A stretch of DNA of 59,821 nucleotides from NCBI RefSeq assembly GCF_036997615.1, contig NZ_JAWLQA010000018.1; one strand, 5' to 3'. The position numbers and the translations under genes were made by a program. Below the pieces are notes generated by a model. It had not been told where the DNA came from, made no database searches, and saw only the letters and a program-made list of their open reading frames with translations. Shown in pieces: positions 18,538 to 26,174 of the stretch; position 1 is the first letter of the stretch; every line of letters begins with the position of its first letter. The DNA is from Brachyspira sp949287565 (GTDB lineage Bacteria; Spirochaetota; Brachyspiria; Brachyspirales; Brachyspiraceae).

Positions 18538-18827
18538 TGGCACAAAAACAAAAAATAGAATTAAATTTTAGTGATGTAGATGATTTTCATTTCAAAAAAA
18601 CATTGAAAGGTTATATGCTCAAAATAGCAGAGGATCATTATGTTATAGGCAATGAAGATTTGGCTATCAAAGCCACAGGAAAAACTCCAAAAGAGGCTGC
18701 CGAAATGCTTAAAGAGCAGTTTATAGTTCTTGCTAATGATATAATGTACAAATCCAAATATGCACCTTTAAGTGAAAGAGAAAGAAAGAAAGTAAATATT
18801 ATCAATTCTATATGTGATATTGTTTAA
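18537..18827 (+). CDS. Small conserved-looking protein of unknown function
   Basis: A 96-residue soluble protein. Its start codon overlaps the upstream lipoprotein stop (TAATG), so it depends on that gene's translation. Alternating charged and hydrophobic segments (KTLKGYMLKIAED, KTPKEAAEMLKEQF) suggest a small alpha/beta fold. No motif recognised. A strong bidirectional terminator follows at 18843. Confidence 0.6.
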   Translation: MAQKQKIELNFSDVDDFHFKKTLKGYMLKIAEDHYVIGNEDLAIKATGKTPKEAAEMLKEQFIVLANDIMYKSKYAPLSERERKKVNIINSICDIV

Positions 18828-18842
18828 AAGTATTTATATTAA

Positions 18843-18890
18843 GTTTTAAAAAGTGAGTATTGTTTATTTAATACTCTAGCTTTTTAAAAC
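18843..18890. terminator. Bidirectional terminator
   Basis: Long stem GTTTTAAAAAG ... CTTTTTAAAAC enclosing GAGTATT / AATACTC, placed between two convergent genes, with A/T runs on both sides so it can serve either strand. Confidence 0.88.
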
Positions 18891-18902
18891 TTTATAAATT
18901 AA

Positions 18903-19322
18903 TTAAATTTTTCTATAGTCTTTATATTTTTCCATTAATTCATCGAATATTTTAGCAGCTTCAAATATCAAATAATCACATCCTTTTTCTTCATCTCTGT
19001 AATGTTCCACCAAATAATCGCAATTAATGCTATTCATTTTTTCATTAAACTTATTTATATATTCTGCTTCTATTTCTTTTAAAAGAGTGCCTTCATGTCC
19101 CCTATCTGCTATAAAAGCCTTAGCCAAAGCCATTATTCCGCCTGTCAATATACCGCAAGTTATACCAACAGCCATACCGCCACCGAAACCTGCCGCCAAT
19201 TTCAAATCATTTCTATTTATACCAAGCTCATAAACTTTATTAGCTCCATAAAGCATTTTTTCAGCACAATTCAAATCTTCTGCCTTACCAAATCCAGAAT
19301 ATAAATACTCATATAATGTCAT
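18903..19322 (-). CDS. C_GCAxxG_C_C family protein
   Basis: A 139-residue protein of the C_GCAxxG_C_C family (putative redox-active, function unknown). Conserved features: NCAEKML near residue 19, GFGGGMAVGITCGILTGGIMAL at about 46-67, and later Cys residues (INCDYL, KGCDYLI). The family's glycine-cysteine motif appears as GITCGILTGG. It lies 13 bases downstream of fabH on the same strand. Family call is good; biochemical role is not established. Confidence 0.82.
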   Translation of the reverse strand: MTLYEYLYSGFGKAEDLNCAEKMLYGANKVYELGINRNDLKLAAGFGGGMAVGITCGILTGGIMALAKAFIADRGHEGTLLKEIEAEYINKFNEKMNSINCDYLVEHYRDEEKGCDYLIFEAAKIFDELMEKYKDYRKI

Positions 19323-19335
19323 AAAAACCTCTTAA

Positions 19336-20313
19336 TTAAAATTTTATTAAAGTAGATCCCCAAGTAAGTCCAGCTCCGAAAGCAGTAAGAAGAACATAAT
19401 CACCTTCTTTTATAGCTTTGGATTCAAATGCTTCTGTAAATGCTATTCCTACACTTGCTGCGGATGTATTGCCGTACTTTTGTATATTAATATAAAATTT
19501 ATCATCATTCAAGCCTAAAGTTTTTGCAACTGCATTCATTATTCTAGTATTAGCCTGATGAGTTATTATAAGTGATAAATCTTTTAAATCTAAATTAGCA
19601 TTTTTAACAGTTTTATTAATAGTTTCATCGAAAGTCTTAACAGCCTTTTTAAAAACTTCAGTACCTGCCATACTTATAGTATTTGTATTATCTTCAACAT
19701 TTTCCTCTGTAATAGGATTAACACTTCCGCCGCCTTTTACTATAAGTATTTCATCATTAGGCTCAGAACCTATATCTGTTGAAATAATGCCTTTAGAATC
19801 ATCTGAAGAAGCCTCTAATAAAACACTGCTAACACCATCTCCGAATAATATAGCAGTAGTTCTATCTTCCCAATTAAGTATATCAGAACATTTTTCAGCA
19901 GCAACTATTAAAACCTTCTTACATTCTCCGCTTTCTATAAGTGAAGCAGCTGTATTTAAAGCATATATATATCCTGAACAAGCAGCAGATATATCAAAAG
20001 CAAGACATGAATTTTTTATATTAAATGCCTTTTGAACAAGTCCTGCAGTAGAAGGAAAAGTATATGATTTTGTAGAAGTAGCAACTATTACAGCATCAGC
20101 ATCTTCTATTACAGCACCTTTATCTTTTAATTTTGATACAGCTTTAACTGCCATATCTCCTGTACTTTCTTTTTTATCTGCTATTCTTCTCTCTTCTATT
20201 CCTGTTCTTGAAACTATCCAATCATTATTAGTATCTAATTTCTTTTCTAAATCATAATTAGTCATTACATTTTCCGGCAAATATGATGACAAATATTTAA
20301 TACTAGCTTTCAT
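19336..20313 (-). CDS. fabH: 3-oxoacyl-ACP synthase III (FabH)
   Basis: Condenses acetyl-CoA (or a branched starter) with malonyl-ACP to begin fatty acid synthesis. At 325 residues it is standard. The triad is Cys112 (AACSGYIYAL), His251 (ITHQANTRI) and Asn281 (GNTSAAS). The dimer-contact/oxyanion segments FGDGVSSVLL and GAGLTWG are present. GAGAG lies upstream of ATG 20313. Co-directional with the following C_GCAxxG gene. Function secure. Confidence 0.97.
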   Translation of the reverse strand: MKASIKYLSSYLPENVMTNYDLEKKLDTNNDWIVSRTGIEERRIADKKESTGDMAVKAVSKLKDKGAVIEDADAVIVATSTKSYTFPSTAGLVQKAFNIKNSCLAFDISAACSGYIYALNTAASLIESGECKKVLIVAAEKCSDILNWEDRTTAILFGDGVSSVLLEASSDDSKGIISTDIGSEPNDEILIVKGGGSVNPITEENVEDNTNTISMAGTEVFKKAVKTFDETINKTVKNANLDLKDLSLIITHQANTRIMNAVAKTLGLNDDKFYINIQKYGNTSAASVGIAFTEAFESKAIKEGDYVLLTAFGAGLTWGSTLIKF

Positions 20314-20436
20314 ATTAATTAAACTCTCTCTTTTTATATTATTTTATTAATTTTCTTAAATCAATTTTAATTTACAAAAAGATAACAGTCATATGATTTT
20401 ATGTCAATAGTATTTATAGTTATAATTAACTATATT

Positions 20437-21078
20437 TTATATATTTTTATCTTTTACTAAATAAATCATAGGAACGCTTATCACTGTAACAGCATATTTT
20501 ACTATAAAATTAAATATAAATATTCCTACCAAAGCATCAAAAGGCAAAGCTCCCCAGAATGCTATAGCAACAAATACTAAATTATCTACAGGTATACTGA
20601 AAGCATTACTTATTAATACTCTAAGCCATTGATGTTTCTTTGTTATCTTAGTTACGAAAAGATGATATATTTCTGTATCAACGAGCTCTGATAATGTAGA
20701 ACCTAATATAGATGCTATTGCTATTCTCAAAACAGGACTTAAAGTTAATTGAAAAGCCTCATTAAACTCCCAGCTTGCATCTGCAGGTATTTGAGATATT
20801 ATATAAAAATAAATAGGCGAAAAAATATTGATAATTGCTGATACTATTATAAGTTTCTGGGTATTTTTCTTACCTATAGTTTTATGCGCCATATCTCTAA
20901 TTGTAAAAGCTAATGGATACAAAAATGTACCTCCGTCAACGGCAAGATTTAAAACATTGGCTATTTTAACACTTGCTATATTAGATATCATTTGACAAGC
21001 TATATAAGAACAAATAATCAGTATAGTAATAAATGAAATACTAACATACTCTTCATGTTTTTCCATATTAAAACCCAT
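20437..21078 (-). CDS. YhhQ/VUT-family transporter (queuosine precursor type)
   Basis: A 213-residue integral membrane protein with about six hydrophobic segments. The pattern DGGTFLYPLAFTIRDMAHK near residue 50, the ELVDTEIYHLF segment and SNAFSIPVDNLVFVAIAFWG near 160-180 match the DUF165/YhhQ family, members of which import the queuosine precursors preQ0/preQ1. No preQ1 riboswitch is visible in the 150-base leader. Either ATG 21078 or the ATG four codons later could be the start; neither has a good ribosome binding site. Confidence 0.82.
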   Translation of the reverse strand: MGFNMEKHEEYVSISFITILIICSYIACQMISNIASVKIANVLNLAVDGGTFLYPLAFTIRDMAHKTIGKKNTQKLIIVSAIINIFSPIYFYIISQIPADASWEFNEAFQLTLSPVLRIAIASILGSTLSELVDTEIYHLFVTKITKKHQWLRVLISNAFSIPVDNLVFVAIAFWGALPFDALVGIFIFNFIVKYAVTVISVPMIYLVKDKNI

Positions 21079-21230
21079 TAATTTGATATATTTAGTTGAT
21101 ATATAATATACTAAAAAAATATTTTAGTCTATAGTTTTTTTATAATAAAAAAAATTGATTTTATGTAAAAAAATTATATAATTTTTATTATATTTATTGT
21201 ATATAAATATAAGTAAAAAGGTTTGTTAAA

Positions 21231-22865
21231 ATGGTGTATATTATATTATCAGCAATAGTATTATTAATTTTAATTATTATTCTTATAAAAAGAATTTTCA
21301 ATAATAAGAAAACTTTGTCGCCAAAATATGTAAAAAAACAAATAGAAGAATTAACAAATAAAATTAATGAAGATGAAAAAGATTATGTATCGCTTTATCA
21401 ATTAGCAAAACTTAAAGAGGAGATAGGAGAAATTGATGATGCATTAAAAATGTATGAGAAATTAATGCAGGTTTCTTTCTTTAAAGAAAAAGAAGAATTA
21501 GAAATATGTCAAAAACTTGAGTCATTCTATGAAAATTTTGATAGAAATCAAGAGGCTTTTAAATATACTCTAAAAATTGCTAAGTTAGATCCTAATAATA
21601 TGATTCATAATATTAAAACAGGAACTACTCTCTGTAATGAAGGATATTATATACTTGCCTGCGATTATTTTAATAAGGCTATATTAAATAAAAATGAATT
21701 TGATACAGATAATCTTAAAGCAGCTGCATTTAGTTTTTTTAAGATTAAAGATTATAAAAAATCTATTGTATTTTTAGAAGAACTTCAAAAAAGATTAGCA
21801 AAAGAAAATGATAAAGATATAGATAATATTAATAAAACTTTAATATCAATGTATATACTTTCTGATGAATTAAATATAGCTAGAGGCTTTATAGAACAGA
21901 TTATAGTTAATAAAAATGTAAATAATCAGGAGTATATTGACAGAATATACTTACATATATTATATAAAGTTCTTGATAATGAAAAGTTTAAAGAACTATA
22001 TGACAATATATATAAAAAATATAATATATCAAATCCTAATAAACAAATATCTAATCTAATATTAGATTACTCTTTCTACTCATATTTTTTAAGAGATATA
22101 TCTTTATCTAAAAGATTATTTGAAATTATAAAGGGATTAAATTTACCTGAATTAAATGTTTATAATTTTGATATTATAATCAAATATTTATCAGATATAA
22201 ATAAAGCTACAGAACAGCTTAATAAATTAAGAAATATGATGAAATTAGATAATTCAAAAAATGATAACTATGAAAAATATGTACAAAAAGAAGATATTGA
22301 AAATTGGGAAAAAGCTGTTGATTTATGGGAAGGTTCTTTTATCGATATAAATTATTTAGCTTCTCTTATAACAATACAAAATAATATTAATGTAAAAAAG
22401 ATATTAGATGAATTAAAAATAGATGATGATAACAGCAATAATGAAATAAGTTTAAAAATCGTTCAGAAAGTAGATAAAATATATAATATGAATATCATAG
22501 ATTTCAAAAAATTATGTCAAAATCTGATACGCACAAAATTATCATATTCTATAATACAGGAATATACTGATGCCAATTCTAAAAGTGATTATGGTGATGA
22601 GGTTAATTATATAACATACAATATCAAAGGAAATAAAAGAGATACTACTTTAATATCTTTTAAAAGATGGAAAAAAATTGAAATAGGAGAATTATTAATA
22701 AGAGATTTTCAAATGATGATTAATGAATCAGGTGCTAAAAACGGTATTTTAATAGTTCCAGTAACATTAAGTAATAGTGCTAAAAGCTATGTTTCATACA
22801 ATGACAAAATAACAGTTTATTCAAGAAATCAATTTAATAATCTTCTTAAAGATGAAAAACTATAA
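21231..22865 (+). CDS. Membrane-anchored TPR protein with C-terminal Mrr-like domain
   Basis: A 544-residue protein with three parts. A single N-terminal membrane helix (about 2-23) is followed by a long helical TPR-type region (about 45-400; units such as YVSLYQLAKLKEEIGEIDDA). The last ~90 residues have a beta-alpha pattern (ITYNIKGNK, TTLISFKRWKK, AKNGILIVPVTLS, ITVYSRNQFNNLL) like the Mrr-type restriction-endonuclease fold. The usual Q/E-x-K catalytic motif reads SFK, so nuclease activity may be lost. It ends at a bidirectional terminator. Start ATG 21231 follows AAAAGG. Function unknown. Confidence 0.68.
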   Translation: MVYIILSAIVLLILIIILIKRIFNNKKTLSPKYVKKQIEELTNKINEDEKDYVSLYQLAKLKEEIGEIDDALKMYEKLMQVSFFKEKEELEICQKLESFYENFDRNQEAFKYTLKIAKLDPNNMIHNIKTGTTLCNEGYYILACDYFNKAILNKNEFDTDNLKAAAFSFFKIKDYKKSIVFLEELQKRLAKENDKDIDNINKTLISMYILSDELNIARGFIEQIIVNKNVNNQEYIDRIYLHILYKVLDNEKFKELYDNIYKKYNISNPNKQISNLILDYSFYSYFLRDISLSKRLFEIIKGLNLPELNVYNFDIIIKYLSDINKATEQLNKLRNMMKLDNSKNDNYEKYVQKEDIENWEKAVDLWEGSFIDINYLASLITIQNNINVKKILDELKIDDDNSNNEISLKIVQKVDKIYNMNIIDFKKLCQNLIRTKLSYSIIQEYTDANSKSDYGDEVNYITYNIKGNKRDTTLISFKRWKKIEIGELLIRDFQMMINESGAKNGILIVPVTLSNSAKSYVSYNDKITVYSRNQFNNLLKDEKL

Positions 22866-22880
22866 TAAGAAATAATAATA

Positions 22881-22920
22881 AAAAAGTGATAGTCTATTTT
22901 TATATAAACTATCACTTTTT
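22881..22920. terminator. Bidirectional terminator
   Basis: Perfect inverted repeat AAAAAGTGATAGT (22881-22893) / ACTATCACTTTTT (22908-22920) between convergent genes. Confidence 0.92.
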
Positions 22921-22942
22921 GAAAACAAAAATAAGCGAAAAT

Positions 22943-23878
22943 TTATTTTAACATTTCTCTATCTACTAAATCATTAGCAGGAACATAGTCATTTATTACT
23001 TGTGAGAAAACTAAAGTATCAACAAAACCGCCTCTTTTTATTGATAAGAAAAGATCATTATATTCATTTTCAGGCATACCTAATTTCTTCATAGTTACAG
23101 CCTTATAGAATACAGCATCATTAGCAAATCTAGTTCTAGGATATTCTGTGATTACTCTGTCAAACAAAGCAATAGCTTCCTGAAGTTCATTTTTATCACT
23201 TGAATAAGTTTGATAAAGCATACCATTCCATAATAATGAAAGAGGTTTAAATTTTTCTATAGAAGTTAATCCTGCTACTTTCTTAAAGCATTCATCAGCT
23301 AAAGCAATATGATTTTTAGCTATAGTATTATTTGATTTTCCCTCTTTAGCAAGGAAATAATGAACTATGCCTTTAAATTGATATAAATGTCCTACATCAA
23401 CATCTTCAGGTAAATTATTAAAATCTAATTTATTTATATAATTTAGAGCCTGAGTGTACTCTTTATTAGCTATCATAACTCTTATTTCTCTAATCATCAA
23501 AGGATCATCATTAGAAGTCCAAGGGCTATAAAAATTATATATAGTAGCTTTTAATGGTCTTTTCTTAGCAGGTGCTGCTGCTGAAGAAGACGATGATGAA
23601 GTATTATTATCTGTTCTGTTTATATTTTGATTAGGCTTGTTATTTACAGGCTGATTATTAAAATCATTATCTAATGCAGATGACATATTATCTGATGTAT
23701 TATTATTAGAAACACCATTATTAGTTTCAACAACAACATCATTACTTGATGAGTTCTGATATTCCTTTTCTATTTCATTGATATAATCATCTTCTATATT
23801 GCCTTCTGCAGGTTTCTTACATGATATTGTAAAAACTAACAATAAAGCTATTAATATTGCTAAAGACTTCTTTATCAT
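22943..23878 (-). CDS. Lipoprotein with TPR/BamD-like C-terminal region
   Basis: The start is set at ATG 23878, because GGAG lies 6 bases upstream; the longer frame would need a TTG at 23890. The product is about 311 residues. Its signal peptide ends in a lipobox TISCK. A long Asn/Ser-rich, low-complexity linker (about 30-100) ends in a Ser-Ala-Pro-Lys stretch. The C-terminal part (about 120-300) contains helical pairs such as ALFDRVITEYPRTRFANDAVFYKAV, the TPR style of BamD/YbgF-like lipoproteins. A role in envelope assembly is possible but unproven. Confidence 0.72.
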   Translation of the reverse strand: MIKKSLAILIALLLVFTISCKKPAEGNIEDDYINEIEKEYQNSSSNDVVVETNNGVSNNNTSDNMSSALDNDFNNQPVNNKPNQNINRTDNNTSSSSSSAAAPAKKRPLKATIYNFYSPWTSNDDPLMIREIRVMIANKEYTQALNYINKLDFNNLPEDVDVGHLYQFKGIVHYFLAKEGKSNNTIAKNHIALADECFKKVAGLTSIEKFKPLSLLWNGMLYQTYSSDKNELQEAIALFDRVITEYPRTRFANDAVFYKAVTMKKLGMPENEYNDLFLSIKRGGFVDTLVFSQVINDYVPANDLVDREMLK

Positions 23879-23959
23879 TTTCCGCTCCAAACTTATTTTT
23901 ATATTATTGTTTTTTTATTTTCGGAAATTATAAAAAAAGTGTTAGAATAATATTTATTG

Positions 23960-24907
23960 TTATGATATATAATTTTCTATGTTTTTATAATAAGTTTTTT
24001 GTTTATATTCTTCTCTTGCATTATCAATATAAGAATGTATTTTTTTGTCGGCATCTGCAAAATATCTATCATAGGCTTTTTTGCAGTAATTGTCATGTTT
24101 GCCTTTTATCCCTGTAGGAGGATTCTCAAATTTATAAACTCCATTAACTCTCCAGAAATTCAATATACCTATACTAATAGCATCAACAGGACATCTAAAT
24201 GCACAGCTTGTACACATTACGCATTTATTTTTGAATTTGATATTTCCTTTTTCATCATTATAAATATTATTAACAGGACATTTTTTCACGCATAAATTAC
24301 AATGAGTACAAATCTTTTTCACTCTGAATAAATTTCCATTAACTTTCATAGCAGGATGCTCTATTCTAAATAAAAATGCTATTAATCTTCCGAATGGAAA
24401 TTTCTTTAAAAAACATTCTTTGCCTTGTAAAACTTCATTAGCCTCTATAACGCATAAAGCCTTAGCAGTTTTCCACATCTTAGCAGCAAACTCATCAGTA
24501 TGTCTGAATATTATATTATAAGGCATTATATAATGATATTCATTAGTAAGTATATAACCTTTTGGTTTTAATCTAGCCATTAAAGGTTCTGAAGAAATAT
24601 TATTAATTGTTAAAGGCTCTCCGGAAGTTTTTATAATAAATATTTTTTTATTATCTAGTTTTGGAAATAATTTAATCAAATCAAAAATAGGATAAGGTGC
24701 ATTGAATCCATGTATAGGATAAGCAAGCCCCACATAATCATAATCTTTAGGACTAGGCATATCATTAAAATTATCACCTACATTATAAAGTAAAGTTTCA
24801 ACACAGTTTTCTTCAAATATTTTTTTATATTCTCTAGCTGCTTTCTCAGTATTTCCAGTTCCTGAAAAACAATATATCACAGCTTTTTTATTTTCATAAA
24901 TACTCAT
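23960..24907 (-). CDS. EFR1-family flavodoxin/ferredoxin protein
   Basis: A 315-residue fusion. The N-terminal flavodoxin-like domain has the FMN phosphate loop FSGTGNTEKAA (about 14-24) and later YPIHGFNAP. The C-terminal part (about 195-260) carries two 4Fe-4S motifs: CTHCNLCVKKCP and CVMCTSCAFRCP. This architecture is the EFR1 family of anaerobes, cytosolic electron carriers whose partners are unknown. It lies next to the structured repeat array but shows no link to it. Confident family call. Confidence 0.9.
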   Translation of the reverse strand: MSIYENKKAVIYCFSGTGNTEKAAREYKKIFEENCVETLLYNVGDNFNDMPSPKDYDYVGLAYPIHGFNAPYPIFDLIKLFPKLDNKKIFIIKTSGEPLTINNISSEPLMARLKPKGYILTNEYHYIMPYNIIFRHTDEFAAKMWKTAKALCVIEANEVLQGKECFLKKFPFGRLIAFLFRIEHPAMKVNGNLFRVKKICTHCNLCVKKCPVNNIYNDEKGNIKFKNKCVMCTSCAFRCPVDAISIGILNFWRVNGVYKFENPPTGIKGKHDNYCKKAYDRYFADADKKIHSYIDNAREEYKQKTYYKNIENYIS

Positions 24908-25156
24908 TTTATTAACCTATTAAATTTTATAGACTAATTATACTAAAGTGAATATATTTTGTCAAAATTTTATTTTTAGTTTAAAGGCATAATTTCGTCC
25001 CTCAAACTGTAATAAACAGTAAGCAGCCCCGCAAGGGGGTACTTCGCTTCGCTCGTAGGAATGAGTTTAAAAAGTATCAAAGTATATGAATTATGTAAAA
25101 ATAGACACCCTGTGTTTTCGTCCCCTAAGTCAATTATATTTTGACAGCGGTGAATG

Positions 25157-25280
25157 TGTTTAAAAAACACTTGCCGTGTTGGCTTCCCACACCATATTAC
25201 TAAATATTTAAGATATTCAGCTATAGGTGCGGTTTATTACCTTTCATTACATATTAACAGAATCCCATTCATTCTGTATG
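25157..25280. mobile_element. Small inserted element, copy 1, inside a CRISPR-like repeat
   Basis: 124 bp interrupts the second repeat unit and is flanked by GAATG on both sides (25152-25156 and 25281-25285), resembling a target duplication. It contains GCTTCCCACACC, a GGTGCGGTTTATTACC motif and short stems, and is homologous to the copies at 25380 and 25950. No ORF and no clear terminal inverted repeat, so it may be a non-autonomous element or a duplicated structural insert. Confidence 0.5.
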
Positions 25281-25379
25281 GAATGAGTTTAAAAACAATA
25301 GACTACAAGACAGCAAATATAGTTTTTCCAATAAAGTTTTCGTCCCCTAAGTCAATTTACATTTTGACAGCGGTGAATG

Positions 25380-25510
25380 TGTTTAAAAAACACTTGCCGT
25401 GTGGGCTTCCCGCACCGTATTACTTAACATTTAAGATAGTCTACTATAGGTGCGGTTTATTACCTACTAATTACCCAAACTTATATACTGTAATTACCAC
25501 TCCATATTTT
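25380..25510. mobile_element. Small inserted element, copy 2, inside a CRISPR-like repeat
   Basis: 131 bp interrupts the third repeat unit at the same point as copy 1, flanked by a 7-bp direct duplication GTGAATG (25373-25379 and 25511-25517). Shares the CACCGTATTACT and ACTATAGGTGCGGTT boxes, which pair as GCACC/GGTGC, with the other copies. Confidence 0.55.
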
Positions 25511-25949
25511 GTGAATGAGTTTAAAAACTAATACAATAATACGGAACATAATCAAACAAACAAAAATAAACAGGTTTTCGTCCCCTAAGTCAATTTATAT
25601 TTTGACAGCGGGGAATGAGTTTAAAAACGATGTGATAGTTTTGCTTATTTATTTGCTTCTTTCTTAAAGTTTTCGTCCCCTAAGTCAATTACATTTTGAC
25701 AATGGGGAATGAGTTTAAAAACTGTATTATTATATCTTTAACTAGTTTAATAAGTATTGTTTTCGTTCCTCAAACTGTAATAAACAGTAAGCGGGAATTA
25801 AGTTAAAAACGGAGGATGAGTTTGGACTTGAATCCGAATATATGAAGTTTCCGTCCCTTAGAAGCATCCAATCAAACAGATGCATTTCTATGGGAGTGAG
25901 TTTAAAAACCGCTCGCCTATACCCTCATCTTCGTTCGGGTACGCTTCGC

Positions 25950-26064
25950 GGTGGCTTTCCGCACCGTATTACTAAATATTTAATATAGTCAACTATAGGT
26001 GCGGTTGATTACCTGCTAATTGCACAAACTTATATACATAGTAAAATTACCATTATATATTTTA
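25950..26064. mobile_element. Small inserted element, copy 3, beside the array
   Basis: About 115 bp homologous to copies 1 and 2 (GCACCGTATTACTAAATATT, then ACTATAGGTGCGGTT). It lies just after the last repeat unit without a flanking repeat half, preceded by a GC-richer fragment with TACGCTTCGCG. It could be a leader-side remnant of a further interrupted unit. Confidence 0.5.
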
Positions 26065-26174
26065 GAAAAATTTTTGTTATATAATGTTTTTTCTTAGTTT
26101 TATTCTATTTATAATTAATAATGCCAAAGAACATTAGTATACATTATAGCATTTTATATACTTTTTTAATACAT

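Larger units (their letters stand above)
24993..25909. CRISPR. Orphan CRISPR-like array of structured interspersed repeats
   Basis: Seven repeat units lie at 24993-25074, 25114-25296 (interrupted), 25336-25528 (interrupted), 25574-25628, 25669-25722, 25759-25810 and 25847-25909. They are separated by unrelated spacers of 39, 39, 45, 40, 36 and 36 bp. The uninterrupted repeats are 52-63 bp with conserved ends GTTTTCGTCCC and GGGAATGAGTTTAAAAAC. Inside, a hairpin stem varies: GTCAA/TTGAC, ACTGT/ACAGT or GCATC/GATGC. Read on the minus strand each ends in GGGGACGAAAAC, like the stem plus 8-base handle (ACGGAAAC type) of some type III CRISPR repeats; I infer minus-strand transcription. No cas gene lies in the window. 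Repeat divergence is unusual for CRISPR, so the class is tentative. With its flanks it fills the 1.27-kb gene-free stretch 24908-26174. Confidence 0.5.

Noticed and set aside
19027..19304. Plus-strand open frames opposite the C_GCAxxG gene
   Set aside because: Shadow frames; the minus-strand family motif is clear.
25154..25531. 125-codon plus-strand open frame inside the repeat array
   Set aside because: It runs through two repeats, a spacer and both inserts, has no ribosome binding site, and its sequence is explained by the non-coding repeats.
24993..25909. Integron attC sites as the explanation of the array
   Set aside because: The units do have complementary ends and variable hairpins as attC sites do, but the intervals are only 36-45 bp, uniform in size and without cassettes, and no integrase is nearby. 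Not fully excluded.
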